A DNA stretch of 64,000 bases from the NCBI RefSeq assembly GCF_035319885.1, contig NZ_CP141285.1:2922001-2986000 (forward strand), in the 5' to 3' direction. Positions 26,749-37,563 of the stretch are shown piece after piece (positions within the stretch are counted from its first letter, which is position 1; every line of letters starts with the position of its first letter). Under the pieces are notes generated by a model. That model did no database searches and had not been told where the DNA came from. It worked only from the letters and a program-made list of their open reading frames with translations. The position numbers were made by a program, and so were the translations under genes. The DNA comes from Altererythrobacter sp. H2. Lineage in GTDB: Bacteria > Pseudomonadota > Alphaproteobacteria > Sphingomonadales > Sphingomonadaceae.

Positions 26749-27689
26749 GCACGCGCCGGGCCGAACTGGTCGAGCTGTCGCGGCGCTCGATCAAGCGCGG
26801 CTCGAAGAGCTTTTCCGCCGCCAGCCGCCTGTTTAACCGGCAAACGCGTGAGCGGGTGTGGCTGCTCTACGCCTGGTGCCGCCGGTGCGACGACATTGCC
26901 GACGCGCAGGAACTGGGCGGCGCGCTGGGCGACCAGTCGGGTGCCGCCGAGCGCCTCGCCCGCATCCGCGCGCTCACCGCCAAGGCCTTCGCCGGCCAAG
27001 CCACCGGCGATCCGGCGTTCGATGCGCTGGGGCTCGTGGCGAAGGAATGCGGCATTACCCCGGAGATGGCGGAAGACGTGATTGCCGGCTTCGCGCTCGA
27101 TGCCGACGACTGGCGGCCGCGGAGCGAGCGCGACCTGATGCGCTATTGCTACCACGTGGCCGGCGCAGTCGGCGCGATGATGGCGCTGGTAATGGGCGTT
27201 TCCCCCCGTGACGACGACACGCTGGACCGCGCCTGCGACCTCGGCTTCGCGTTCCAGCTCGCTAATATCGCCCGCGACGTGGTGGAGGATGATGCGGCGG
27301 CGCGGTGCTACATTCCGGTCGAGTGGCTGGTCGAGGAAGACATCGAACCCGGCCAGCACACCAAGCCGCACCACCGGCAGGAACTGGCCGACATGGCGGC
27401 GAAGCTGGTCAGCCTGATGGAAACGCACGAAGCCGCCGCCCGCATCGGTGCCGCGCGCCTGCCCTTCCGCAGCCGCTGGGCAGTGCTGAGCGCGGCGCGG
27501 ATCTACGGCGAAATCGGGCGCGAGGTGCGGCGACGTGGGACGGCGGCCTGGGATTACCGCGTGTCCACCACCAAGGCGGACAAGATCCGCCACGCGGCAG
27601 CGGCGCTGGTTGAGGCCCTGGTCAACCGCCCGCCCGCTCTGGCCGAGATGCCGCGCTGGACCCGGCGGGATTTCACTTCGCGGGCGTAG
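26745..27689 (+). CDS. crtB: Phytoene synthase
   Basis: CrtB condenses two geranylgeranyl diphosphates into phytoene. The 314-residue protein has both aspartate-rich motifs: DDIAD at residues 49-53 and ARDVVEDD in the second half. SRRSIKRGSKSFSAASRLF near the N-terminus and the FQLANIARDV stretch are typical. It starts with GTG overlapping the LOG gene stop. It is the last gene of the crt operon. No crtZ, crtW or crtG gene is seen nearby, so later modification enzymes must lie elsewhere. Confidence 0.96.
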   Translation: MSTRRAELVELSRRSIKRGSKSFSAASRLFNRQTRERVWLLYAWCRRCDDIADAQELGGALGDQSGAAERLARIRALTAKAFAGQATGDPAFDALGLVAKECGITPEMAEDVIAGFALDADDWRPRSERDLMRYCYHVAGAVGAMMALVMGVSPRDDDTLDRACDLGFAFQLANIARDVVEDDAAARCYIPVEWLVEEDIEPGQHTKPHHRQELADMAAKLVSLMETHEAAARIGAARLPFRSRWAVLSAARIYGEIGREVRRRGTAAWDYRVSTTKADKIRHAAAALVEALVNRPPALAEMPRWTRRDFTSRA

Positions 27690-27743
27690 ATCGCTGATCG
27701 GCTCTATCTCGACAGGCCCCACCGCCCGGTCTAACCCGCCAGC

Positions 27744-29612
<1,869 letters not shown>

Positions 29613-29622
29613 CTCCTGTTTT

Positions 29623-29708
29623 CGTCATTGCGAGGAGCGAAGCGACGCGGCAATCCAGAGCTGCTGCGCACTTCCGCTCTGGATTGCTTCGCTGCGCTCG
29701 CCATGACG
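29623..29708. repeat. Extragenic imperfect palindrome between carboxylase genes
   Basis: An ~86-base imperfect inverted repeat. Outer arms are CGTCATTGCGAG and CTCGCCATGACG; inner arms are CAATCCAGAGC (29651-29661) and GCTCTGGATTG (29676-29686). It occupies most of the 112-base gap between the alpha and beta subunit genes. The sequence style (CGTCATTGCGAGGAGCGAAG) resembles a widely dispersed extragenic element of proteobacterial genomes. As RNA it would form a long stem within the operon transcript. Confidence 0.8.
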
Positions 29709-29724
29709 GGGGAGGGGAGAGGGA

Positions 29725-31278
29725 ATGACCTGGGCCAAGGAACTCGAAGAACTGCGCCAGCGCGAGGCGCTGGCCGAGCAGATGGGCGGCGCGGACAAGG
29801 TGGCGCGGCAGCATGGGCGCGGGAAGATGGACGCCCGCGCGCGGCTGGCGGCGCTGTGTGACGAAGGCTCCTTCCGCGAAATCGGCAAGATTGCAGGTTC
29901 GGCGAAGTATGACGCCAATGGTGACCTCGCCAGCGTCACTCCCGCCCCGTTCCTGTTCGGCAAGGCGCTAATCAACGGACGGCCCGTGGTCGCCACAGCC
30001 GACGACTTCACCATTCGCGGCGGCGCGGCAGACGCGGGCATTGCGCGCAAAATGGTGCAGGCCGAGATGATGGCGCATCAGCTCAAGCTCCCGATCATCC
30101 GCATGATCGACGGCACCGGCGGCGGCGGCAGCGTCAAGACATTGGAACTGATCGGCGCGACCTATATCCCGGCGGTGCCTGGCTGGGGCGATGTGGTGAC
30201 CAACCTCGACACGGTGCCGGTGGTGGCGCTGGCGCTCGGCCCCACGGCGGGCCTCGGCGCGGCGCGGACTGTCGCCAGCCATTATTCGATTATGGTCAAG
30301 GGCTTGAGCCAGATCTTCGCCGCTGGCCCCGCCGTGGTCGATGGCTTGGGCGATGCCTACAAGGGCGGCGCGGCCAATCACGAGGAGGCCAAGGAGGCGC
30401 TCGGCGGCTCGGCGATCCACACCCGCAACGGCGTGGTGGATGACGAGGTGGCGAGCGAGGCCGAAGCCTTCGCCCGCGCGCGGCATTTCCTCAGCTTCAT
30501 GCCCGAATATGTCGGCCAGCCCGCCCGCCGCTCGTCTTGCGACGATCCCGCCGACCGGCGCGAGGAGGCACTGCTCAGCCTTGTCCCGCGCGCCCCGAAA
30601 CAGGTCTATTCGATGCGCCGCTGCATGGAGATGCTGTTCGATTCCGGCACCGTGTTCGAAATCGGCAAGCACTGGGGCCGCGCTGCTATCACCGCCTTTG
30701 CGCGATTGGATGGCTGGCCGGTCTTCGTCATTGCCAGCGATCCGAGCTATCTGGGCGGATCGTGGGAGGCCAAAACGTCCGAAAAGGTCGAACGCTTCGT
30801 CCGCCTTGCCGACCAGTTCCGGCTCCCCATCGTCCACCTCGTCGACAACCCCGGCTTCATGATCGGGCGCGAAGCGGAAATTGCGGGGACGATCCGATAC
30901 GGCGTCAACGCGATGAACGCGATCTACCGCGCCACCGTGCCGCTGGCCTCCATTGTCCTGCGCCGCGCCTATGGCATTGCGGGCAGCGCGATGAGCAATG
31001 CCGAGCGGTATCAGTACCGCTATTGCTGGCCGAGCGGAGACTGGGGCAGCCTGCCGATCGCGGGCGGGCTGGAGGTTGCCTACAAGTCGGAGATCGAAGC
31101 GGCCGACGATCCCGCCGCGCTGCTGGAGGAAATCCGCGAACGGCTGGCGAAGGTCACCTCCCCCTTCCGATCTGCCGAACGCTTCAACGTCGAGGACATC
31201 ATCGACCCGCGCGACACCCGGCCCCTGTTGTGCGAATTCGCGGGCCTCGCGTGGCGGAGGCTCGAAAGCGAAGCCTAG
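29725..31278 (+). CDS. Acyl-CoA carboxylase, beta (carboxyltransferase) subunit
   Basis: A 517-residue carboxyltransferase of the PccB/MccB type. It has two crotonase-fold halves: the first with MIDGTGGGGSVKTLE and ALGPTAGLGAARTV, the second with HLVDNPGFMIGREAE and AIYRATVPLASIVLRRAYG. It transfers CO2 from biotin of the alpha subunit to an acyl-CoA. The likely pathways are branched-chain amino acid, isoprenoid or propionate breakdown; specificity cannot be assigned. The ATG at 29725 follows GGGGAGGGGAGAGGGA. The 3' end overlaps the convergent MFS gene by 4 bases. Confidence 0.9.
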   Translation: MTWAKELEELRQREALAEQMGGADKVARQHGRGKMDARARLAALCDEGSFREIGKIAGSAKYDANGDLASVTPAPFLFGKALINGRPVVATADDFTIRGGAADAGIARKMVQAEMMAHQLKLPIIRMIDGTGGGGSVKTLELIGATYIPAVPGWGDVVTNLDTVPVVALALGPTAGLGAARTVASHYSIMVKGLSQIFAAGPAVVDGLGDAYKGGAANHEEAKEALGGSAIHTRNGVVDDEVASEAEAFARARHFLSFMPEYVGQPARRSSCDDPADRREEALLSLVPRAPKQVYSMRRCMEMLFDSGTVFEIGKHWGRAAITAFARLDGWPVFVIASDPSYLGGSWEAKTSEKVERFVRLADQFRLPIVHLVDNPGFMIGREAEIAGTIRYGVNAMNAIYRATVPLASIVLRRAYGIAGSAMSNAERYQYRYCWPSGDWGSLPIAGGLEVAYKSEIEAADDPAALLEEIRERLAKVTSPFRSAERFNVEDIIDPRDTRPLLCEFAGLAWRRLESEA

Positions 31279-32549
31279 TTCCGCAGGATATCGTGCACGA
31301 TCATGTACTTGTGCGCCTCGCCCGGGCGGCGGAACAGCTTGCCCCGCTCGCTGTAGAGCACCAGCACCAGCGCGGTCACGGCGCACAGGGTCATGGCCAC
31401 GCCCAGCGGGAAGGCGCTGCCGTCGTAAGCCTGCCCGATCAGAGCGCCGAGCACTGCCCCGGTCACCATCCGCACGCTGGTCTGCGCCGATGATGCGGCC
31501 CCGGCGATATGCTGGAACGGCTGCATCGCAATCGAGCTGAAATTGGCGCCGACGAACCCGAGCATGGTCATGCTCAGGGCCAACAGCGGCACGAATTCCC
31601 ACAGGGTCTGCCCGCCGCGCCCGGCGGAAATCATCTGCAGCACCGCCACCACCAGGAACACCAGCAGGGCGGTATGGCTCACCCGGCGCGCGCCGAACCG
31701 TTCGACAATGCGCGAATTGGTGAAGCTGGCGATGACCATGCCGAACACCGAGGCACCGAAGATCAGCGCGAAGTAGTTGCCCGCGCCGAAGCTCTCCTCG
31801 ATCAGCTGCTGGCTGGAATTGAGGAAGCCGAACAGCGATCCGAACACCAGCGCGCTGCCGACCACGTAACCGACTGCCACCCGGTTGGAGAGCGCCTCGC
31901 CCATGTTCTTCAGGATCGTGCGCGCATCGAGATCCTGCACGTTTTCCGCGGTGAGCGATTCGGGCAGCCGCCACCACACCCACAGCATGACCAGCGTGCC
32001 GGCCACCGCCATCGCGCCGAAGATCGCGCGCCAGTCTGCCACCAGCAGGATCAGCTGGCCGATTGCAGGTGCAAAGATCGGCACGGCCAGGAAGATCATG
32101 ATGATCAGGCTCATCATGCTGGCCATCCGGTCCCCGCCCACCTTGTCACGCACGATGGCGGTCGGCACCACGCTGAGGCCCGCGCAGGCAATGCCCTGCA
32201 CCAGCCGCAGCACCAGCAGGGTGGTAAAGTCCGTCACCAGCGCGCAGGCGAGCGACATGACGACATAGGAAACCAGCCCCACGAACAGCACCGGGCGGCG
32301 GCCGAACCGGTCAGCAAAGGCACCGGGGAAGAACGCGCCGATGCCGGAGCCGAGGAAATAGGCGCTGATCACGAACTGCCGCTCGTTGCCGGTGGCGCCC
32401 AGTTCCCCGCCCATCACGCCCAGCGCGGGGAGCATGGAATCGATCCCGAATGCCTGCAGGCTCATCAGCAGCGCCATCAGCACGATCAGCTCGCGCTGGC
32501 TGATGTCCCGTTCATGGCGGGCGGCAGGCCGGGTTGCGGGGGTGGTCAT
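31275..32549 (-). CDS. Bcr/CflA-type multidrug efflux transporter (MFS)
   Basis: A 424-residue protein with about twelve membrane helices. The start is typical of Bcr/CflA members: LIVLMALLMSLQAFGIDSMLPALGVM. The loop-2 motif GAFADRFGRRPVLF matches the MFS GxxxDRxGRR signature. Such pumps exchange drugs or small metabolites for protons. The ATG at 32549 follows AAGGATTGCCCC. The frame is open far upstream across dinB on the opposite strand; that part is rejected. It is divergent from dinB, with 117 bases between. Confidence 0.9.
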   Translation of the reverse strand: MTTPATRPAARHERDISQRELIVLMALLMSLQAFGIDSMLPALGVMGGELGATGNERQFVISAYFLGSGIGAFFPGAFADRFGRRPVLFVGLVSYVVMSLACALVTDFTTLLVLRLVQGIACAGLSVVPTAIVRDKVGGDRMASMMSLIIMIFLAVPIFAPAIGQLILLVADWRAIFGAMAVAGTLVMLWVWWRLPESLTAENVQDLDARTILKNMGEALSNRVAVGYVVGSALVFGSLFGFLNSSQQLIEESFGAGNYFALIFGASVFGMVIASFTNSRIVERFGARRVSHTALLVFLVVAVLQMISAGRGGQTLWEFVPLLALSMTMLGFVGANFSSIAMQPFQHIAGAASSAQTSVRMVTGAVLGALIGQAYDGSAFPLGVAMTLCAVTALVLVLYSERGKLFRRPGEAHKYMIVHDILRN

Positions 32550-32666
32550 GGGGCAATCCTTGCGCGCCGCGGCGGCGCTTGGCCACCCTAATTTTGCACT
32601 GCACAACAAAAGTGCCAGTGCGCCCGGTGGTTCCCGCCCGGCGCGCCCGGCGCTATCGTCACCAGC

Positions 32667-33782
32667 GTGAGCGACACCCCGCCCGACCACGCCGAAGAGG
32701 CCCCCGGCCTGCGCAAGATCATCCATGTCGATATGGATGCCTTCTTCGCCAGCGTGGAGCAGCGCGACCACCCCGAGCTGCGGGGGAAGCCGGTCGCGGT
32801 GGGCGGATCGGGCGGGCGCGGGGTGGTGGCGGCGGCGAGCTACGAAGCGCGCACGTTCGGGGTACGCTCGGCCATGCCGGGGGTGACTGCGCGGCGGCTG
32901 TGCCCGGACTTGATCTTCGTGCGCCACCGGTTCGACGTTTACAAGGACGTCAGCCGCCAGATCCGGGCCGTGTTCCGCCACCACACGGACCTGGTCGAGC
33001 CACTCAGCCTCGACGAGGCCTACCTCGACGTCACCAATGACAAGCTCGGCATCGGCAGCGCCACCCGCATTGCCGAGCTGATCCGGCAGGAAATCCGCGC
33101 CAAAACCCAGCTCACCGCCAGCGCGGGGGTCAGCTACAACAAGTTCCTCGCCAAGATCGCCAGCGACCAGAACAAGCCTGACGGGCTGTGCGTGATCCGC
33201 CCGGGGCAGGGTGCGCAGTTCGTCGCGGGGTTGCCGGTGCGGCGTTTTCACGGCGTCGGCCCCAAGGGCGCGGAGAAGATGCAGCGGCTCGGCATCGCCA
33301 CCGGAGCAGACCTGGCTGCCAAGGATCTCGCCTTCCTGCGCGAGCATTTCGGCAGCATGGCGGACTATCTCTACCGCGCCGCGCGCGGGATCGACCTGCG
33401 CCCCGTCCGCGCCAACCGCGTGCGCAAGTCGGTCGGCGGGGAGCGCACGCTCGCGCACGATATCTCCACCGGCGCGGCGCTGCGCGAGACGCTGGAGAGC
33501 ATCATCGGGATCGTGTGGGAGAGCATCGAAAGGAGCGGCGCCAAGGGGCGCACGGTCACGCTCAAGATGAAATACACCGACTTCCGCAATGTCACCCGCG
33601 CCCATTCGCAGGGTCATGCCGTGCCAGACCGGCAGGCCTTTGCCGCGATTGCCCGCCGGCTGCTGGACGAGCTGCTGCCCCTGCCCCTGCCGATCCGGCT
33701 GATGGGGCTGACCCTGTCCAACCTTGACGGGGATCGCCCGCCGGAGCCGGAACCGGACACCGCGCAGCTATCGCTCCTGTGA
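32667..33782 (+). CDS. dinB: DNA polymerase IV (Y-family translesion polymerase)
   Basis: A 371-residue Y-family polymerase starting at GTG. Catalytic motifs are IIHVDMDAFFASVE at the N-terminus and EPLSLDEAYLDVT in the palm. Next come SAGVSYNKFLAKIASDQNKPDG and the helix-hairpin-helix region GVGPKGAEKMQRLGI. The little-finger domain follows. It copies past damaged bases. The protein ends shortly after the little finger; a beta-clamp-like QLSLL motif is the last five residues (TAQLSLL). No clear LexA box was seen upstream. The last 15 bases overlap the convergent Nudix gene. Confidence 0.95.
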   Translation: MSDTPPDHAEEAPGLRKIIHVDMDAFFASVEQRDHPELRGKPVAVGGSGGRGVVAAASYEARTFGVRSAMPGVTARRLCPDLIFVRHRFDVYKDVSRQIRAVFRHHTDLVEPLSLDEAYLDVTNDKLGIGSATRIAELIRQEIRAKTQLTASAGVSYNKFLAKIASDQNKPDGLCVIRPGQGAQFVAGLPVRRFHGVGPKGAEKMQRLGIATGADLAAKDLAFLREHFGSMADYLYRAARGIDLRPVRANRVRKSVGGERTLAHDISTGAALRETLESIIGIVWESIERSGAKGRTVTLKMKYTDFRNVTRAHSQGHAVPDRQAFAAIARRLLDELLPLPLPIRLMGLTLSNLDGDRPPEPEPDTAQLSLL

Positions 33783-34241
33783 GCCCCGCCACATTTCCAG
33801 CCGCCGCCGGGTGATTGCCGAAAGCGGCTCGGGCAGCGAATGGGTCGGAAAAAAGCGCGCCTCGATCACTTCGCGCCGGTCAATCACCGGCTCGCGGTCG
33901 ACCACGCAGTGAAACAGGTGGGCAGTATGGAAAGAGCCCGAGACAGTTTCCTCCAGCACCCCCACCAGCGCCATGCGATAGGGCTCCAGCCCCAGTTCCT
34001 CGTGCAGTTCACGCCGCGCGCTGGCCTCGGGCGGCTCGCCCCGGCCAATCCCGCCCCCGGGCAGCGACCAGTGGCCCGAACCATAGCTGTGCCGCACCAG
34101 CAGCACCGCGCCGTCGATCCGGGTCACGATTACGCTGCACCCGGCCAGCGGCACCTTGCGCCACTGCCGCCAGCGCCGCCGCAGCCGGTGCGCCAGCGGC
34201 AGGAGCGCGCGGTGCAGCGGTGCCGGGATCAGGTGAAGCAT
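33768..34241 (-). CDS. Nudix hydrolase
   Basis: A 157-residue protein with a complete Nudix box from GGGIGRGEPPEASARRELHE to ELGL, which binds metal and cleaves nucleoside diphosphates linked to another moiety. The N-terminus is arginine-rich (HRLRRRWRQWRKV). The substrate is not predictable. The start overlaps the end of the 6-phosphogluconolactonase gene by 13 bases, so the two are probably co-transcribed. Confidence 0.88.
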   Translation of the reverse strand: MLHLIPAPLHRALLPLAHRLRRRWRQWRKVPLAGCSVIVTRIDGAVLLVRHSYGSGHWSLPGGGIGRGEPPEASARRELHEELGLEPYRMALVGVLEETVSGSFHTAHLFHCVVDREPVIDRREVIEARFFPTHSLPEPLSAITRRRLEMWRGSQER

Positions 34242-34867
34242 GTGACCGGCTGCCCGCTGCCCGCGGCCAGCAACCGGGCCACGGGCAGGTCGCTCTCGCC
34301 CGCCAGGGCCGCCGAAAAGACGGCCCGCTTGTCAGCCCCGCGCATCACGAACAGCAGCGCATCGCAATCGAGCAGGGCCGGGATGGTCAGCGTGATCCGG
34401 TCAAACGGGGCGTGCGGCGGCAGGGGATCGGGCGTCAGGCGGCGCACCATGGCAGGGTCTGCCGGATCGGGATCGGTGTTGGGAAACAGCGAGGCGATGT
34501 GCCCGTCTTCTCCCATGCCGAGCCAGGTCAGCGCGAAGTGCGGCGGCAGGGCGTCCTCTGTCAAAGCGACCACCCGCGCGCCGGCCGGTTCGAGCAGCGC
34601 ACGCAGCTTGCCGGTATTGGATGCCTCATGGTCCTCCGGCACGATCCGGTCATCGTTGGGCCAGACCTCCAACCGGGCAAAGTCGAGTTCGCGCCGCACC
34701 AGTTCAGCCAGGATCGGGAACGGGGTGGAACCGCCGGGGACCGTCACCGCCACAGTGCCACTGGCGCGCTCAAATGCTGCGCCAAGCGCATTTTCAAGCC
34801 AGTCCGCAATGGCACGGCTGTCGGCGTCGGCAATCAATTCTGCGGGCAGTTCTGCAGGTTTTTCCAT
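34229..34867 (-). CDS. pgl: 6-phosphogluconolactonase
   Basis: A 212-residue protein of the glucosamine-6-phosphate isomerase/6-phosphogluconolactonase superfamily. VTVPGGSTPFPIL, VWPNDDRIVPEDHEASNTG and WLGMGEDGHIASLFPNTD match the DevB/Pgl signatures. It hydrolyses 6-phosphogluconolactone in the pentose phosphate or Entner-Doudoroff route. It is slightly shorter than most homologues (around 230 residues). The usual partners zwf and edd are not in this window. It is followed by the overlapping Nudix gene. Confidence 0.9.
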   Translation of the reverse strand: MEKPAELPAELIADADSRAIADWLENALGAAFERASGTVAVTVPGGSTPFPILAELVRRELDFARLEVWPNDDRIVPEDHEASNTGKLRALLEPAGARVVALTEDALPPHFALTWLGMGEDGHIASLFPNTDPDPADPAMVRRLTPDPLPPHAPFDRITLTIPALLDCDALLFVMRGADKRAVFSAALAGESDLPVARLLAAGSGQPVTCFT

Positions 34868-34903
34868 CGCCCCTTGGTGACGCAGCCGGGCGCGGCGCGC
34901 AAT

Positions 34904-34938
34904 CCCCTGCCCGCCCGGAAAAGCCCGGCAGGCAGGGG
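34904..34938 (-). terminator. Strong hairpin downstream of dps
   Basis: Eight-base arms CCCCTGCC (34904-34911) and GGCAGGGG (34931-34938) enclose a second short stem, CCGG/CCCGG type, around AAAAG. It lies in the 96-base gap between the dps stop and the pgl start, both on the minus strand. No long T-run follows, so its termination strength is uncertain. Confidence 0.5.
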
Positions 34939-34963
34939 AATAGGTATGCGCCAGTGCCGGGGA

Positions 34964-35425
34964 TCAGGCGGCGGTCTGAGTCAGGAACCAGACCCGTTCC
35001 TCGGCCTGGTCGGTCCAGTCGTCGATGATCCCGTCAGTGGCGTTGTCGCCAGCTTCACCAGCCAGTTCCTTGACCATGCGCAGGCGCTTGACCAGCGCCG
35101 CGTTATCACGGCGCAGTTCCTCGACCATCTTCTCTGCCGAAAGCGCGGCATCGTCCTGATCGGCGACCTGCGTATGCGCGACCACCGATCCGATCGAGGT
35201 CAGCGTGGCCGCGCCGTTCTTGCGCACACGCTCGCCGATCAGATCGACCACGCCGATCAGCTGGGCGGCCTGCTCGTCAAACAGCAGGTGCAGGTCGCGG
35301 AAGCGCGGCCCGGACACATGCCAGTGGAAGTTCTTGGTCTTGAGGTAAAGCGCCAGATAATCGGCCAGCAGGCCGTTGAGGCCTTCCACCAGCGCCTGTT
35401 TCGAATTGTGCTTGGTATCGGTCAT
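34964..35425 (-). CDS. dps: Dps-family ferritin-like DNA-protection protein
   Basis: A 153-residue four-helix protein. The Dps ferroxidase signature is present: KTKNFHWHVSGPRFRDLHLL followed by FDEQ, supplying the His, Asp and Glu iron ligands at the dimer interface. Dps oxidises and stores iron and shields DNA during starvation and peroxide stress. The start at 35425 follows AAAGGGGAATCGAT; a longer frame adds 20 residues without a ribosome site. The N-terminus lacks a long basic tail, so DNA binding may be weak. Confidence 0.92.
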   Translation of the reverse strand: MTDTKHNSKQALVEGLNGLLADYLALYLKTKNFHWHVSGPRFRDLHLLFDEQAAQLIGVVDLIGERVRKNGAATLTSIGSVVAHTQVADQDDAALSAEKMVEELRRDNAALVKRLRMVKELAGEAGDNATDGIIDDWTDQAEERVWFLTQTAA

Positions 35426-35509
35426 ATCGATTCCCCTTTCGGAGACTATACGCCCGTTGAGTTTTTCCGTTTCCCGATTAGTCACGATGTCATTAATCGG
35501 CTAACTCGA

Positions 35510-36070
35510 TTATAGCAGGCCGCGTGCGCCCAGGGCCAGGATCAGGGCCGCGATCGCGCACAGCCCTGCCAGCACCAGCCGGAGCGGGCGCAGTCGCGCC
35601 GGGTCGGCCAGATCCTCCGGCGCAAGCAGAGTCACCACCAGCACTGCCGCGCCCCCAAGCCACCCACCCAGCGCGCTCAAGGGAGGGTTGGCGGTCGCCG
35701 CCGCCAGCGCGAAGACACAGAACCGGGCGGCATCACCCAGCTGCCGCGCCAGCAGGACGACGAACAGGGCAAACTGCGAATGGGTCGGCTCGCGCGGTAC
35801 GGTGTCCTTGCGGGTCCAGGCCAGCTCGAATGCCGCCGCCCCCAGCGCGAAGGCGACCAGCATCGATTTCGCCGCAGGGGGCAACAGGGCCGCCACCAGC
35901 GATCCGCCCCAGGCCATCAGCCCGCTGGAAAGCGCGGTCACCACCAGCACCACCGGGATCAGCCCGGCCGCCCCGCCGCGCGCCAGCGCCAGCCGCCCGA
36001 CCAGCACCTGATCGCGCGCGCCCAGCGAGAGCAGCGCGGCAGCCACAAGGGCCAGGAAAAACGCAGGCAT
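35510..36070 (-). CDS. Membrane protein, degenerate TMEM165/GDT1 (UPF0016)-like
   Basis: A 186-residue protein with about six hydrophobic segments arranged as two similar halves, as in the UPF0016 cation/proton exchangers. The family's E-x-G-D-K/R-T motif appears only in altered form: SLGARDQ near residue 15 (both acidic positions changed) and QLGDAAR near residue 110 (only Asp kept). Transport activity is therefore doubtful or altered. It lies between the PhoX-like gene and dps on the same strand. The family call is by pattern only. Confidence 0.6.
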   Translation of the reverse strand: MPAFFLALVAAALLSLGARDQVLVGRLALARGGAAGLIPVVLVVTALSSGLMAWGGSLVAALLPPAAKSMLVAFALGAAAFELAWTRKDTVPREPTHSQFALFVVLLARQLGDAARFCVFALAAATANPPLSALGGWLGGAAVLVVTLLAPEDLADPARLRPLRLVLAGLCAIAALILALGARGLL

Positions 36071-36093
36071 CGGCGGTGCCGGTCAGGCGCGCC

Positions 36094-37422
36094 TCAGGCC
36101 CGCCAGGGCCCCGTGATCGCCAGCGTGCGGGTGGGGCTGTAGGCGTTGACGAACAGCGTCCTGCCATCGGGCGCGAAGCAGGCCCCGGCCAGCTCGGTCT
36201 GCTGCTTCAGCCGCGCCAGCGGATAGGCACGGCCAGAGGTGTCGATCCCGCGCAGGTAGTTGTCGACCGTATCGCTGTACTGGTCTTCGCACACCACCAG
36301 GTGGCCATTGGGCGCAACCACCAGGTTGTCACCATAGTTGAACTGCTCGGTGCTGTCGGATTCGAAGAACAGCTCGAGCGTGTCGGCCTTGCCGCCGCGG
36401 CCCGGCACCAGCCGGAAGATCTGGCCCAGCTTGGCCGCGCCGCCGTTGGTGCAGCAGAAGTAGAGCTCGCCCTCGCCCATCCACATGCCCTCACCCCGCG
36501 CAAACGGAACCGCGCCAGCCGCAATGCCTCGGGTGCGCAGATCGTCCTTGGGTGCTTCGACATCGTCGAGGTCGATCCAGCGCACCGGCAGTCTGGCTCC
36601 GCGTGCCACGTCCAGCCCGCTCCAGTTGCGGGTGTCGGTCACGCCCCCTTCGATCACCAGCGCCTGCAAGGTTCCGCCTTCAGCCAGCTTGCCCGCCACT
36701 TTGGGCACGAACCGGTAGAGCAAGCCGTCCTCCCGGTCCTCGGTCTGGTAGACCATGCCGCTGGCCGGATCGATGCAGGCGGCTTCGTGGTTGAAGCGGC
36801 CCATCGCCTTCAGGGGCACGGGATCGACCAGCCCGGTTGCCGTGGCCGGCACTTCGAACACATAGCCGTGGTGGGTGGTGCGGGTGAGCAGGCTGGACGG
36901 TTCCTCGCACGTGAGCCAGCTGCCCCAGGGGGTCACCCCGCCGGCACAGTTGCGGATCGTTCCGGCGAGCGAGCGGTGCTGGCGCTCGACCTTGAGGGTC
37001 CTGGCATCGAGCACAAGCGTGGTGGTGCCGCCGGGCATGAACGAACCATCCGGCATGGTGCCATACCCGCTGGTGAGCGTGGCCCCCGCCCCCTGGCCGG
37101 GGCGCAGTTCGTGGTTGCGGACCAGCGCGAGCTTGCCGCCGCCAATGTCGAAACAGCCCATGCCGTCGGCTGCGTCAGGCACAGTGCCGCCATCGTCCAT
37201 CGCATCGCCGAGGCTGGAGATGACGCGGTAGGAAAAGCCCTGCGGCAGGTCGAGCAGGCCGGCCGGATCGGGCACCAGAGCGCCATAGCCGTCAGCCATC
37301 GCGCCGCTTGCCGCCATCCGGGTAGAGCAGCCGCTCGCAACCAGCGCGGCAAAGGCGCTGCCGGTCGCGGCGAGAAAGCGGCGTCGTGTGGGGGCAAGTG
37401 CGACCATCGGGAACAAGCTCAT
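36094..37422 (-). CDS. PhoX-like (DUF839) exported protein
   Basis: A 442-residue protein with a twin-arginine-type leader (PTRRRFLAATGSAFAALVASG) followed by a cysteine (SGC), so it may be a Tat-exported lipoprotein. The body resembles the PhoX/DUF839 beta-propeller: GGKLALVRNHEL, GGVTPWGSWLTCEE and YQTEDREDGLLYRFVP. PhoX enzymes are calcium/iron phosphatases; this protein is shorter than classical PhoX, so phosphatase activity is uncertain. Two starts are possible (37422 and 37407); the first is used. A longer frame to 37548 lacks support. Confidence 0.82.
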   Translation of the reverse strand: MSLFPMVALAPTRRRFLAATGSAFAALVASGCSTRMAASGAMADGYGALVPDPAGLLDLPQGFSYRVISSLGDAMDDGGTVPDAADGMGCFDIGGGKLALVRNHELRPGQGAGATLTSGYGTMPDGSFMPGGTTTLVLDARTLKVERQHRSLAGTIRNCAGGVTPWGSWLTCEEPSSLLTRTTHHGYVFEVPATATGLVDPVPLKAMGRFNHEAACIDPASGMVYQTEDREDGLLYRFVPKVAGKLAEGGTLQALVIEGGVTDTRNWSGLDVARGARLPVRWIDLDDVEAPKDDLRTRGIAAGAVPFARGEGMWMGEGELYFCCTNGGAAKLGQIFRLVPGRGGKADTLELFFESDSTEQFNYGDNLVVAPNGHLVVCEDQYSDTVDNYLRGIDTSGRAYPLARLKQQTELAGACFAPDGRTLFVNAYSPTRTLAITGPWRA

Positions 37423-37563
37423 GTTGGGAATGTCGATGCGGGAATGCGGGCGCAGAGCGGCTGCGTCAATCCTCGATAGGCATCCTGTCCTATCAATCGC
37501 GCGCTTGCGCCGGGCGACCCGAGGGATAGAGTTACGCGCACTGAACAAGGGAGAGGCATTAAG

